In this document: positions 25,163-33,500 of the stretch, piece by piece | Layout: each line of letters starts with the position of its first letter | Position numbering within the stretch: the first letter of the stretch is position 1 | Assembly: GCF_001427795.1 (NCBI RefSeq) | Contig: NZ_LMHJ01000003.1 | Coordinates: 789,106-853,105 of the forward strand | From: Nocardioides sp. Root682 | Lineage (GTDB): Bacteria; Actinomycetota; Actinomycetes; Propionibacteriales; Nocardioidaceae | Direction: 5' to 3' | DNA: 64,000 nt | Program-made: the position numbers and the translations under genes | Notes under the pieces: generated by a model | Databases searched by the model: none | Seen by the model: the letters and a program-made list of their open reading frames with translations, nothing else | What the model was told of the DNA's origin: nothing

Positions 25163-25207
25163 TTACCGGCGCTGGGCACTCACGTGGTGCGTGCCCAGCA
25201 CAGGTAA
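25163..25207. terminator. hairpin between convergent genes
   Basis: GCTGGGCAC (25171-25179) pairs perfectly with GTGCCCAGC (25191-25199); outer TTACC (25163-25167) pairs with GGTAA (25203-25207). There is no clear T-run, so it is either a factor-assisted or a bidirectional stop between the TIGR03960 and DUF1294 genes. Confidence 0.6.
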
Positions 25208-25228
25208 CCGCCAATTCTTGGTCTCGGG

Positions 25229-25834
25229 TCAGGACAATGTGATCGGTGCTGCCTGTACGAGCCATGCGAGCGCAGCACAGTTCACGGCCACGGTGCACCA
25301 GAAGATCGTGCGGAACGGCTGCTTGGTGGTCTTGTGTCGGAAGAACTCCTGTGCCAATAGGGCACCGGGCCAGCCGCCGGCCACGGCGATGGTGTGCAGC
25401 GTGGACTCCGGGGTGCGCCACTTGCCCTGCTGCGCGGCCGACTTGTCGCTGCCGTACGTCGTGAACGCGATGAGGCTGAACGCGGCGTACAGGGCGATCA
25501 CCGCGATGGGTAGTTGGTCGAGGGCCACGAGCAGCGCCAGGACTCCGAAGAACAGCGTCGCGATGGCGAGGGCCAGCGGCACTTCGCTGGAGCCCGACCT
25601 GCTCGCTGGTCCGCTGCCGACGTAGCGCACCTCCGAAGCCCGTGCCTGGTTCCGATCATCGCGAATCAGTGCGTACTTGACCTCGCAACCGGCGACGGGC
25701 CGGCGCCGCTGAGGGAACGCGCTCACGTGGACGAAGACCCGCGAGCCACCGGCCGCTGGCGTGATGAAACCGAAGCCGCGCTCGTCGTTCCAGTCCGTCA
25801 GCACACCCGGTGCGCGGCTCGCGTTGGCGTTCAT
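25229..25834 (-). CDS. cold-shock domain fused to DUF1294 membrane domain
   Basis: A 201-residue protein. Residues 9-70 form a cold-shock/S1-like fold with GVLTDWNDERGFGFITPAAGGSRVFVHVSAF, holding the RNP1-like GFGFI and RNP2-like VFVHV RNA-binding motifs. The rest is DUF1294, about four membrane helices with the signature YGSDKSAAQQGKWRTPESTLH and GGWPGALLAQEFFRHKTTK. This fusion is known in many bacteria but its role is not established. Start ATG 25834 overlaps the stop of the DUF4190 paralog by ATGA, so the two are translated together, although nothing else links them. Confidence 0.88.
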   Translation of the reverse strand: MNANASRAPGVLTDWNDERGFGFITPAAGGSRVFVHVSAFPQRRRPVAGCEVKYALIRDDRNQARASEVRYVGSGPASRSGSSEVPLALAIATLFFGVLALLVALDQLPIAVIALYAAFSLIAFTTYGSDKSAAQQGKWRTPESTLHTIAVAGGWPGALLAQEFFRHKTTKQPFRTIFWCTVAVNCAALAWLVQAAPITLS

Positions 25835-26523
25835 GCCCCCGTAGAAGTCGAGGACTCGCCGACCCGCCCCTCGAACGTCTCGCCGTCGGTGCGCTCGAGG
25901 TAGCAGAAGAACCAGTCGCCCGCGTCGGGCTCGTCCTCGTCGAAGGCGTCGATCGAGATGCCGAACTGCAGGTCGGGATTCTTCGCCGCCTCGCGGTAGT
26001 CGTCGGACAGGTCCAGGCTCGAGCAGAAGGTGTCGACGCTCTGGTTCTCGAAGCTGTTCGCGAGGTCGCGGGTGAACTGGCCGGTCCACACGATCTCGGC
26101 GTAGTGCGGGTCGCCGCACTTGGCCTTCTCGGCGTCGTTGAACAGGTCCCAGCCGATGCACTGACCGACCGATGCCTCGTCCTCGAAGACGGTCTTGGAG
26201 CCCATCACGACCGCGAAGACGGAGAACGCCAGGCCGGCGACCATCACCAGGGAGCCGATCGCCAGCCCGGTGATCGCTGCCCAGCGGCCGGACCGCTGGC
26301 CGCCACTGGTACGAAGGAGACCGGCGATGCCCAGACCGATGCCGACCGGGGCAGCGCAGCAGGTCAGCGAGCAGACCAGCGCCGCGATCGAGATGCCGTC
26401 GGTGGGGCGCGGCGCCGGGTTGCCGGCATACGGGTTGTTGGCGGTGTGCCCGCCGTACTCGCCGTGCTGGCCGCCGGAGGGCGGCTCGTAGGGCGGAAAG
26501 CCGCCGCCGTACGGATTGCTCAT
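25831..26523 (-). CDS. DUF4190/Septum_form-like membrane protein, paralog A
   Basis: A 230-residue protein of three parts. A Gly/Pro/Tyr-rich N-terminal tail (MSNPYGGGFPPYEPPSGG) comes first. Two membrane helices of DUF4190 type (GISIAALVCSLTCCAAPVGIGLGIAGLLR and GRWAAITGLAIGSLVMVAGLAFSVFAVV) follow. The extracytoplasmic domain has VGQCIGWDLFNDAEKAKC and PHYAEIVWTGQFTRDL, similar to Septum_form domains. Paired cysteines in the outer domain probably form disulfides. It is one of three tandem paralogs on the same strand and is coupled by ATGA overlap to the DUF1294 gene. Function unknown. Confidence 0.82.
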   Translation of the reverse strand: MSNPYGGGFPPYEPPSGGQHGEYGGHTANNPYAGNPAPRPTDGISIAALVCSLTCCAAPVGIGLGIAGLLRTSGGQRSGRWAAITGLAIGSLVMVAGLAFSVFAVVMGSKTVFEDEASVGQCIGWDLFNDAEKAKCGDPHYAEIVWTGQFTRDLANSFENQSVDTFCSSLDLSDDYREAAKNPDLQFGISIDAFDEDEPDAGDWFFCYLERTDGETFEGRVGESSTSTGA

Positions 26524-26533
26524 GGGATCACCT

Positions 26534-27613
26534 TCAGATCTTCGTGTTCTTTGCGCTGCGGGTCCGCTCCTTGACGCCGGGGTCGGCCAGGACGCAGACG
26601 ACGGCCCGATCGCCCATCTCCCAGCTGTCCTTGCTCGGGTAGTAGCTGTAGCTCTCGTACGACGACTTCCCGTACGCCCGGCCGACGTACTTCCTGAACA
26701 ACGGCAGGCAGCGATCGGTCAGCCTGAGGATCGCGTCGTCGCCGGGGAACTTGTCGCCCTTGAGGTCGAGCTCTCCGTACACCTCGAAGTCGTGCGGACC
26801 GTTGCAGGGGAGGCGGTGCAGCTGGCCCAGTGCATCGCCCTGCTCGTCCGTCTCCAGCCCGCGGAGGACCGGGTCGTTGAAGCAGTCGCCGATGACAAGG
26901 TCGTCGACCTCGATCGACTCGTCGACGGAGTCATCGGGGTCGGCACTGGCCGCGCCGCCGTCCTCGGTCAGTCGGCCCTCGAGCGGTTCGCCGTCGGCAC
27001 GTTCGATGTAGCAGAGGAACCAGTCGCCGTCCTCCGGGTAGTCATCGAAGGTGTCGATGAAGATGCCGAGAGCGTACTTCTCGTCCTTCGCAGCTGCCGC
27101 GTGCTCTGGTGTGAGGTCCCGAAGTGCGCAGAACTCGTCGAACGCGTTGTTGGAGTACTCGCGGATGAGCGCGGCATCGAACCGGCCGACCCAGACCACC
27201 TCGGCCTCGTGCGGCTCGTCGCACTCGCCGCTGGAGAGGTCGTCGAAGAAGTCGAAGTTGACGCACTGGCCGACCCGGGCGTCCGCGACGTACACGGTGC
27301 GTACCCCCAGGACAGCCGCGAACGCGACGAACGCGACCAGCGCCAGGGTGATCACGCTGCCGAGGACCAGACCGGTGATCGCGGCCCAGCGACCCGTTCT
27401 TCTGTCGCCCTTGGTTCGCACGATGCCCGCGATGCCGAGCCCGATCGCGACCGGGGCAGCGCAGCAGGTCAGCGAGCAGACCAGGGCCGCGATGGACACG
27501 CCGTCGGTCGACCCGGACCCGCGATACGGCTCGCCGTAGGCGCCCGGCGTGGTGTACGAGCCAGCGTTCGGTGGCTCGTACGGCGGAAATCCTCCGCCGT
27601 ACGGGTTGCTCAC
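26534..27613 (-). CDS. DUF4190/Septum_form-like membrane protein, paralog B with doubled outer domain
   Basis: A 359-residue relative of paralog A. The first 15 residues are identical to A (MSNPYGGGFPPYEPP) and the membrane segment is nearly so (DGVSIAALVCSLTCCAAPVAIGLG). The outer part holds two Septum_form-like repeats. The first is VGQCVNFDFFDDLSSGECDEPHEAEVVWVG. The second is VIGDCFNDPVLRGLE with LPCNGPHDFEVYGEL, extending to KDSWEMGDRAVVCVLADPG. An acidic linker, about DPDDSVDESIEVDD, joins them. A internal domain duplication after gene duplication is the simplest reading. It is 10 bases upstream of paralog A and 4 bases downstream of paralog C. Confidence 0.82.
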   Translation of the reverse strand: MSNPYGGGFPPYEPPNAGSYTTPGAYGEPYRGSGSTDGVSIAALVCSLTCCAAPVAIGLGIAGIVRTKGDRRTGRWAAITGLVLGSVITLALVAFVAFAAVLGVRTVYVADARVGQCVNFDFFDDLSSGECDEPHEAEVVWVGRFDAALIREYSNNAFDEFCALRDLTPEHAAAAKDEKYALGIFIDTFDDYPEDGDWFLCYIERADGEPLEGRLTEDGGAASADPDDSVDESIEVDDLVIGDCFNDPVLRGLETDEQGDALGQLHRLPCNGPHDFEVYGELDLKGDKFPGDDAILRLTDRCLPLFRKYVGRAYGKSSYESYSYYPSKDSWEMGDRAVVCVLADPGVKERTRSAKNTKI

Positions 27614-27617
27614 CGGA

Positions 27618-28310
27618 TCAGAGGATCGGTTCGTCGAGCTTGTCGTCCGGGTGGACGTAGCAGACGAGGGTGTCGCCCACGTCGACGTTGTTCGGGTCCT
27701 CGATCACCGCGTCGATGTCGGCGAGGTGGGGTGTGAGCTTGGTCAGGTCGTCCTTGTCGATGGCCTCGAGGCAGTACGTCGTCATGCCGTTCTCGATCGC
27801 CTCGAGGTTGTCGTCGTCGACCTCGGCGATGCCGACGATCTCGGCGTCGTGCGACTCGGTGCAGTCCTTCTTGTAGAGGAAGATCGAGCCGTCCTCGTTC
27901 TTGACGTTCACGCACTGGCCGACCTCGGCGTTGCGGGGGGTCACGACCTGGTCGGCGAGGATCACCAGGCCGACGATGGCGGCCACGGCGATGATGGACG
28001 TGATGATGCCGACGATGATGGCTGCGATCGCGAGGCCGCGGCCCTTGCGCTTGCCACCCTTGGTCCGCGAGAGCCCCACGAAACCGAGGATCACGCCGAC
28101 GGGCGGGCAGCAGGCGAGGCTGAGGATCAGCGCCGCGATCGACAGTCCGTCGGTCTTCGGCGGCTGGGCCTCGAACCCTCCCGGGTAGCCGCCGCCCTGG
28201 GGCGGTCCGTAGCCGCCACCGCCGCCGGGTGCGCCGTAGGGGTTCGGCTGCCCGGCGGGGTTCTGGCCATACGGGTTGTTGCCCGAGTTGTTGCCGTAGG
28301 GATCGCTCAC
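27618..28310 (-). CDS. DUF4190/Septum_form-like membrane protein, paralog C
   Basis: A 230-residue paralog with a longer Asn/Gly/Pro/Tyr-rich tail (MSDPYGNNSGNNPYGQNPAG). A diverged membrane part (GLSIAALILSLACCPPVGVILGFVGLSR, then IAAIIVGIITSIIAVAAIVGLVI) and one outer domain with VGQCVNVKNEDG and ESHDAEIVGIAEVDDD follow. It is the first gene of the minus-strand run C-B-A-DUF1294. The start is GTG 28310, fixed by a TAGGGT box 6 bases upstream on minus (leaderless), so this promoter probably drives the whole run. The tail is of the low-complexity kind seen in actinobacterial membrane proteins that cluster at the septum or poles; function unknown. Confidence 0.82.
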   Translation of the reverse strand: MSDPYGNNSGNNPYGQNPAGQPNPYGAPGGGGGYGPPQGGGYPGGFEAQPPKTDGLSIAALILSLACCPPVGVILGFVGLSRTKGGKRKGRGLAIAAIIVGIITSIIAVAAIVGLVILADQVVTPRNAEVGQCVNVKNEDGSIFLYKKDCTESHDAEIVGIAEVDDDNLEAIENGMTTYCLEAIDKDDLTKLTPHLADIDAVIEDPNNVDVGDTLVCYVHPDDKLDEPIL

Positions 28311-28316
28311 CCGCTC

Positions 28317-28322
28317 ACCCTA
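28317..28322 (-). promoter_or_regulatory. -10 box for the leaderless DUF4190 run
   Basis: TAGGGT on minus with 6 bases to GTG 28310. It lies directly beside the start of the divergent winged-helix gene, so the two promoters overlap. Confidence 0.5.
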
Positions 28323-29537
28323 ATGGGCGACGATGGTGGGGTGCTTCACATCACCGACATCGATCGTCGGCGTCGGCTCGCGTCCCGGCACGGCCTGGCT
28401 GAGCGCCTTCCCACGGTCGAGGCAGCGACCAGAGCGATGACGGTCCTGCACGCGACGGAGGCGGCAACGGTCCACCTCGCCCTCTGGGCGCGCGTCGAGG
28501 ACCTGACCGTGGCTGACGTCGACAGTGCCCTGTACGACGACCGGAGCCTGGTCAAGCAGCTGGCGATGCGGCGCACCCTGTTCGTGTTCCCACGCGAGCT
28601 CCTTCCGGCGGCATGGGGGAGCGCATCGGCCCGGGTCGCCGCGCAGCAACGAGCCCAGCTCGCCAAGAACGTCGCGGCAGCCGGGCTCGCCGACGGACCG
28701 GAGGCCGTGGCGGGCTGGATCGACGATGCCGCGGCCGCCGTGCTCGCTGTCCTCGATGACGGCCAGGCACGCACCACGCGAGAGGTGCGCGACCTGGTGC
28801 CCGCCCTCGAAGGGCGGATCAGCATCGGCAACCCGGAGACGAAGTGGAGCGGCAACTTCTCGGTCGGCGCGTGGGTGATGACGATGCTGGGTGCCGAAGG
28901 GCGCGTCGTGCGGGCGGCCAACGCCGGGCACTGGCGCCTCAACAAGCCGACGTGGACCTCGACCCGCGCCTGGCTCGGCGAGGACGCGGTGCCGCTGCCC
29001 GGGCGCGACGGCTATGCGGAGCTGGTCCGGCGCTGGCTGGCCACGTTCGGACCCGGCACGGAGACAGACATCGTGTGGTGGCTGGGTGCCACCAAGACGA
29101 TCGTGCGCCACGCACTGGGTGACCTCGGCGCGGTCGAGGTCGGGCTCGACGGGGGAGCGACCGGCTGGGTGCTGCCGGTCGACACCGATCCGTCGCCCGG
29201 TGGGCCGGTCGAGCCGTGGGCAGCACTCCTTCCGACGCTCGATCCCACGGTGATGGGGTGGAAGGAGCGGGCCTTCTACCTCGATCCGGCCGACACGCCG
29301 TACCTCTTCGACAGCAACGGCAATGCCGGCAACACGGCGTGGTGGGACGGCCGGATCGTGGGGTGCTGGGTGCAGGACGACGACGCCCGCGTGCGCCTGG
29401 TGCTGCGCGACGACGTCGCGGCGAACGCACGCCGGGCGCTGGAGCTGGAGGCCGAGCGGCTGACCGGATGGCTGGACGGCACCCGGATCACCAATGTCTA
29501 TGCCTCGCCGCAGATGCGCGGAGCGCTCCTCCCCTGA
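28323..29537 (+). CDS. winged helix DNA-binding domain protein (DUF1006/HTH_42-like)
   Basis: A 404-residue protein of the HTH_42 (YcaQ/AlkX-like) superfamily. Typical segments are RRRLASRHGL, AATVHLALWARVEDLTVADVD, QLAMRRTLFVFPRELLPAAW, TKWSGNFSVGAWVMTMLG and ETDIVWWLGATKTIVRHAL. Studied YcaQ-type members are DNA glycosylases that unhook interstrand crosslinks, but this subgroup is more distant and often annotated only as winged helix. ATG 28323 is used; GTG 28341 (VLHITDIDRRRRL) is equally possible because neither has a good ribosome site. It is divergent from the DUF4190 run and followed after 15 bases by the TIGR03936 gene, which has its own promoter. Confidence 0.82.
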   Translation: MGDDGGVLHITDIDRRRRLASRHGLAERLPTVEAATRAMTVLHATEAATVHLALWARVEDLTVADVDSALYDDRSLVKQLAMRRTLFVFPRELLPAAWGSASARVAAQQRAQLAKNVAAAGLADGPEAVAGWIDDAAAAVLAVLDDGQARTTREVRDLVPALEGRISIGNPETKWSGNFSVGAWVMTMLGAEGRVVRAANAGHWRLNKPTWTSTRAWLGEDAVPLPGRDGYAELVRRWLATFGPGTETDIVWWLGATKTIVRHALGDLGAVEVGLDGGATGWVLPVDTDPSPGGPVEPWAALLPTLDPTVMGWKERAFYLDPADTPYLFDSNGNAGNTAWWDGRIVGCWVQDDDARVRLVLRDDVAANARRALELEAERLTGWLDGTRITNVYASPQMRGALLP

Positions 29538-29539
29538 CC

Positions 29540-29545
29540 TAGCAT
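29540..29545 (+). promoter_or_regulatory. -10 box for leaderless TIGR03936 gene
   Basis: TAGCAT with 7 bases to GTG 29553. It gives the gene its own promoter now that its usual partner lies far upstream. Confidence 0.55.
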
Positions 29546-29552
29546 TCGGCCC

Positions 29553-30269
29553 GTGAGTCGTCAGCAACCCGAGCAGCAGGCACCCCCGGTCCAGAAGGTG
29601 CGGATCAGGTACGCCAAGCGTGGTCGGTTGCGCTTCACCAGCCACCGCGACGTCAGCCGCGCGATCGAGCGCGCCGTCGTACGTGCCGCGATCCCGATGG
29701 CCTACTCCTCCGGGTTCCATCCGCACCCCCGGATCTCCTACGCCGGCGCAGCGCCGACCGGCTCGGCCAGTGAGTCGGAGTACGTCGAGCTCGGCCTGTC
29801 CATGGCCCGGGACCCCGAGGACATCGGCCGCGAGCTCGACGCGGTCCTCCCCGACGGGCTGGACGTCGTCACGGCCGTGGACGGCGCGAACACGATCCCC
29901 GGCTCGCTGTCGGACCTGCTCACCGCAAGCCACTGGCAGATCGACCTGCCGGAGGCACCCGAGGACCTCGCCGGTGCCGTTGCGGCGTTCCTCGCCACCG
30001 AGTCGGTGCTCGTCGAACGGATGACCAAGAAGGGCCTGCGCAGCTTCGACTGCCGCGCGGCCGTCGTCCGGCTCGAGGTCACCGCCGAGGGCGGCCTCGA
30101 CCTCGTGCTCGAGCACTCCGTGCCCGCCGTACGACCTGACGACCTGCTCGCCGGCCTGGCCCAGGTCGCTGGCTTCGAAACCCCGCCGACGGTCCTGCTC
30201 ACGCGTGTCGCCCAGGGGCTGCTCGACCGGGAGACCGGCACGATCGGCGACCCGCTCGCGACTCGCTGA
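29553..30269 (+). CDS. TIGR03936 / DUF2344 radical-SAM-associated protein
   Basis: A 238-residue protein with the DUF2344 hallmarks KVRIRYAKRGRLRFTSHRDVSRAIERAV and AYSSGFHPHPRISYAGAAPTG, then ESEYVELGLSMA. It normally directly follows and works with the TIGR03960 radical SAM protein, and both precede rne, which suggests a role in tRNA or other RNA modification; this is inferred from context in the family. The start GTG 29553 is supported by the leaderless box. The stop leaves a long leader before rne. Confidence 0.92.
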   Translation: MSRQQPEQQAPPVQKVRIRYAKRGRLRFTSHRDVSRAIERAVVRAAIPMAYSSGFHPHPRISYAGAAPTGSASESEYVELGLSMARDPEDIGRELDAVLPDGLDVVTAVDGANTIPGSLSDLLTASHWQIDLPEAPEDLAGAVAAFLATESVLVERMTKKGLRSFDCRAAVVRLEVTAEGGLDLVLEHSVPAVRPDDLLAGLAQVAGFETPPTVLLTRVAQGLLDRETGTIGDPLATR

Positions 30270-30571
30270 TACTTCCCGGCTGACCCCTGTGTGCGATACT
30301 CGCCACAGGATCCACCCCGTGCGCGTCCTACAGGAGAGCGCAGGGAGATCTGACGACGTTCTCGCCGCCCGGTAGGTGTGACTGCCGGACGGCACGGTGG
30401 AAGTCAGACCCCGCCCGACGCGACGCACAAGGCGACCGCGGCAGGTGAAGGTCGGAATTCCAGTGACGCTGTGCGGAGGGTGTCGTCCCACGAAGGCTTA
30501 CGACACGACCCCCGGGCGCGTGTCGATGACACCCCGGGACGCGGAAGCGGGCCCGGGTGAGGAGTACCGCA
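30270..30571 (+). promoter_or_regulatory. long structured 5' leader of rne
   Basis: The 302-base gap holds no convincing gene. A GATACT -10 candidate at 30295-30300 would give a leader of about 265 bases. Three hairpins are visible. The first is GCCG-c-CCGG (30364-30372) with CCGG-a-CGGC (30385-30393). The second is GTGTCGT (30480-30486) with ACGACAC (30500-30506). The third is CCCGGG (30511-30516) with CCCGGG (30533-30538), enclosing GTGTC/GACAC. RNase E leaders in other bacteria mediate autoregulation through RNase E cleavage, and mycobacterial rne also has a long leader, so a similar role is likely but inferred. Confidence 0.6.
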
Positions 30572-33500
30572 ATGACGGACGCGCCCACCAACACCCCGAT
30601 CGACACGCCGAGCGACACGCCGGCTGAGGCTCCCGCCGAGGCGGCTGCCCCGGTCGAGGCGCCGGCGGAGAAGACCGCCGCGAAGACCGCAGCCAAGAAG
30701 ACCGCCCCCCGCAAGACGGCGGCGAAGAAGACCACGGCCAAGAAGACGGCGGCGAAGCCCGACGCCGAGGCCGACGAGTCCGCAGGCGAGAAGCCCGCGA
30801 AGAAGACGGCCGCCAAGAAGACGGCTGCGAAGAAGACCGCGGCCAAGAAGACGGCCGCCAAGAAGACCCCGGCGAAGAAGGCTGCGGCCCCCACGTCGGA
30901 GCAGCTGCTCCTGACCGAGGACGAGCCCGCCGCGGAGACGGCCGCCCCGGCTGCCGCCCCCGAGGCCCGCACCACCACGGTGACGACCCGGACCCGCTCC
31001 TCGCGGCCGCCCCGCAACACCGCCGTCCTCTTCCAGGCTCCCGAGACGACTGCTGCTCCGGTTGCGACCGACGAGGAGCTCGAGGAGGACGAGGAGACCG
31101 CCGAGACCGTGGTCACCGCCGACGACGCCGTGGAGGCGCCCGTCGCGCAGGACCAGGAGTCGGACGACGACGAGGGTGACGAGGACGACGACGAGGACAC
31201 CGAAGGTGGCTCGACGTCCGCCAACGCTGCTCGCCGGCGCCGCCGTCGCGGTGGCCGCCGTCGTCGCAAGCCGGCCGGAGCGGGCAACGCCGGCGGCGAG
31301 GCCGGCGACGACGAGTCCGACGACGCCGAAGGCGCCGAGGGATCCGAGGGTTCGGAGTCCACCGAGGCCGACGAGAGCACCGAGACCGGCCAGGAGCAGG
31401 CGCCCGCGCGCGCCGCGAACGGCGGCAACAACGGCCAGCGCCAGCGTCAGCGCCAGGGTGGCGGCAACGCCCAGGCCCGCGCGAAGGCCGACGCCGACGC
31501 GGCTGCGGCCGCTGAGGGCGACGACGCCTCCGAGGACAGCGACGAGAACGACACCGACGGTGAAGGCGGGGGACAGGGCGGTTCGAGCTCCTCGCGTCGC
31601 CGTCGCCGTCGTCGTCGTACCGGTGAAGGTGGCGGCGGCCAGGGCGGAGACGGCGGGGACGACCCCGAGAACACCGTCACCCGCGTCCGCAAGCCGCGCA
31701 CGGCCGAGGACGAGATCACGAGCATCGCCGGTTCCACGCGCCTGGAGGCCAAGAAGCAGCGCCGCCGTGAGGGCCGCGAAGCCGGCCGTCGCCGCGCGCC
31801 GATCGTGAGCGAGGCCGAGTTCCTGGCCCGTCGCGAGTCGGTCGATCGGGTCATGGTCGTGCGCCAGCGCAAGGACCTCACCCAGATCGCCGTCCTCGAG
31901 GACAAGGTCCTCGTCGAGCACTACGTCGCCCGCGAGTCGCAGACCTCGCTCATCGGCAACGTCTATCTCGGTCGCGTGCAGAACGTGCTGCCCTCCATGG
32001 AGGCTGCGTTCATCGACATCGGCAAGGGGCGCAACGCCGTCCTGTACGCCGGCGAGGTCAACTGGTCCGCGCTCGGCCACAAGGACGGCCAGCCGCGCAA
32101 GATCGAGTCGGTCCTGCAGTCCGGGCAGACCATCCTGGTCCAGGTCAGCAAGGACCCGATCGGACACAAGGGCGCCCGGCTGACCAGCCAGGTCAGCCTC
32201 GCGGGCCGCTTCCTGGTCTATGTGCCCGACGGCACCACCTCGGGCATCTCGCGCAAGCTGCCGGACACCGAGCGGTCGCGACTGAAGGCCTTGCTCAAGG
32301 AGGCCGTCCCCGCGTCGGCCGGTGTCATCGTGCGGACCGCCGCCGAGGGTGCGTCCGAAGACGAGCTCACCCGCGACGTCGAGCGCCTCAAGGCCAAGTG
32401 GGACGACATCGAGGCCAAGGTCGCCAAGGGCAACGCCCCGCAGCTCCTGCACGGTGAGCCCGACCTGACCCTCAAGGTCGTCCGCGACCTCTTCACCGAG
32501 GACTTCTCCAAGCTCGTCATCCAGGGCGAGGACGCCTGGAGCTCCGTCAAGGAGTACGTCGACCAGATCGCTCCCGATCTCTCGGACCGCGTCGAGCGCC
32601 AAGATCCGTCGGGCCCCGACCTGTTCACGGTGCACCGGATCGACGAGCAGATCGCCAAGGGCCTGGACCGCAAGGTCTGGCTGCCCTCCGGCGGTTCGCT
32701 CGTCATCGACCGCACCGAGGCGATGACGGTCGTCGACGTCAACACCGGCAAGTTCACCGGTTCGGGCGGCAACCTCGAGGAGACGGTCACCAAGAACAAC
32801 CTCGAAGCGGCCGAGGAGATCGTGCGCCAGCTCCGCCTGCGCGACATCGGCGGCATCATCGTGGTCGACTTCATCGACATGGTCCTGGAGGCCAACCGCG
32901 ACCTGGTGCTGCGGCGCATGGTCGAGTGCCTCGGCCGCGACCGCACCCGTCACCAGGTCGCCGAGGTCACCTCGCTCGGCCTCGTGCAGATGACCCGCAA
33001 GCGGATCGGCACCGGTCTCGTCGAGGCCTTCAGTGAGACCTGCTCGCACTGCCAGGGCCGCGGCCTGATCGTCCACGACCTGCCGGTTGCCCCCAAGGGT
33101 GGTGGCGGCGGTGGCACCGAGCCCGAAGAGGGTCGTCGGGGCAACAACCGTCGCAAGGCCAAGCCGAAGGGCGACGCTCCGGTCGAGACCGCTGCCGCCG
33201 CCAAGCCGGTCCCGTCCCCGAAGGACGTCGCCGCGATGGCCAAGCATGCTGACGAGGCTCACGAGGACGCGACCGACGAGGCTCCCGTCGTGGTTGACGA
33301 GGCCCCTGTGGTGGTCGAGGAGGCCCCTGTGGTGGTCGAGGAGGCCCCTGTGGTGGTCGAGGAGGCCCCTGTGGTGGTCGAGGAGACCCCTGTGGTGGTC
33401 GAGGAAGCCCCCGTGGTGGTCGAAGAGGCCCCCGTCGTGGTCGAAGAAGCCGCCGTCGTGGTCGAGGAAGCCCCCGTGGTGGTCGAGGAAGCCCCTGTGG

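Noticed and set aside
30378..30560. Upstream open frame in the rne leader
   Set aside because: No ribosome site and it reads through all hairpins; base pairing explains the sequence better than coding.
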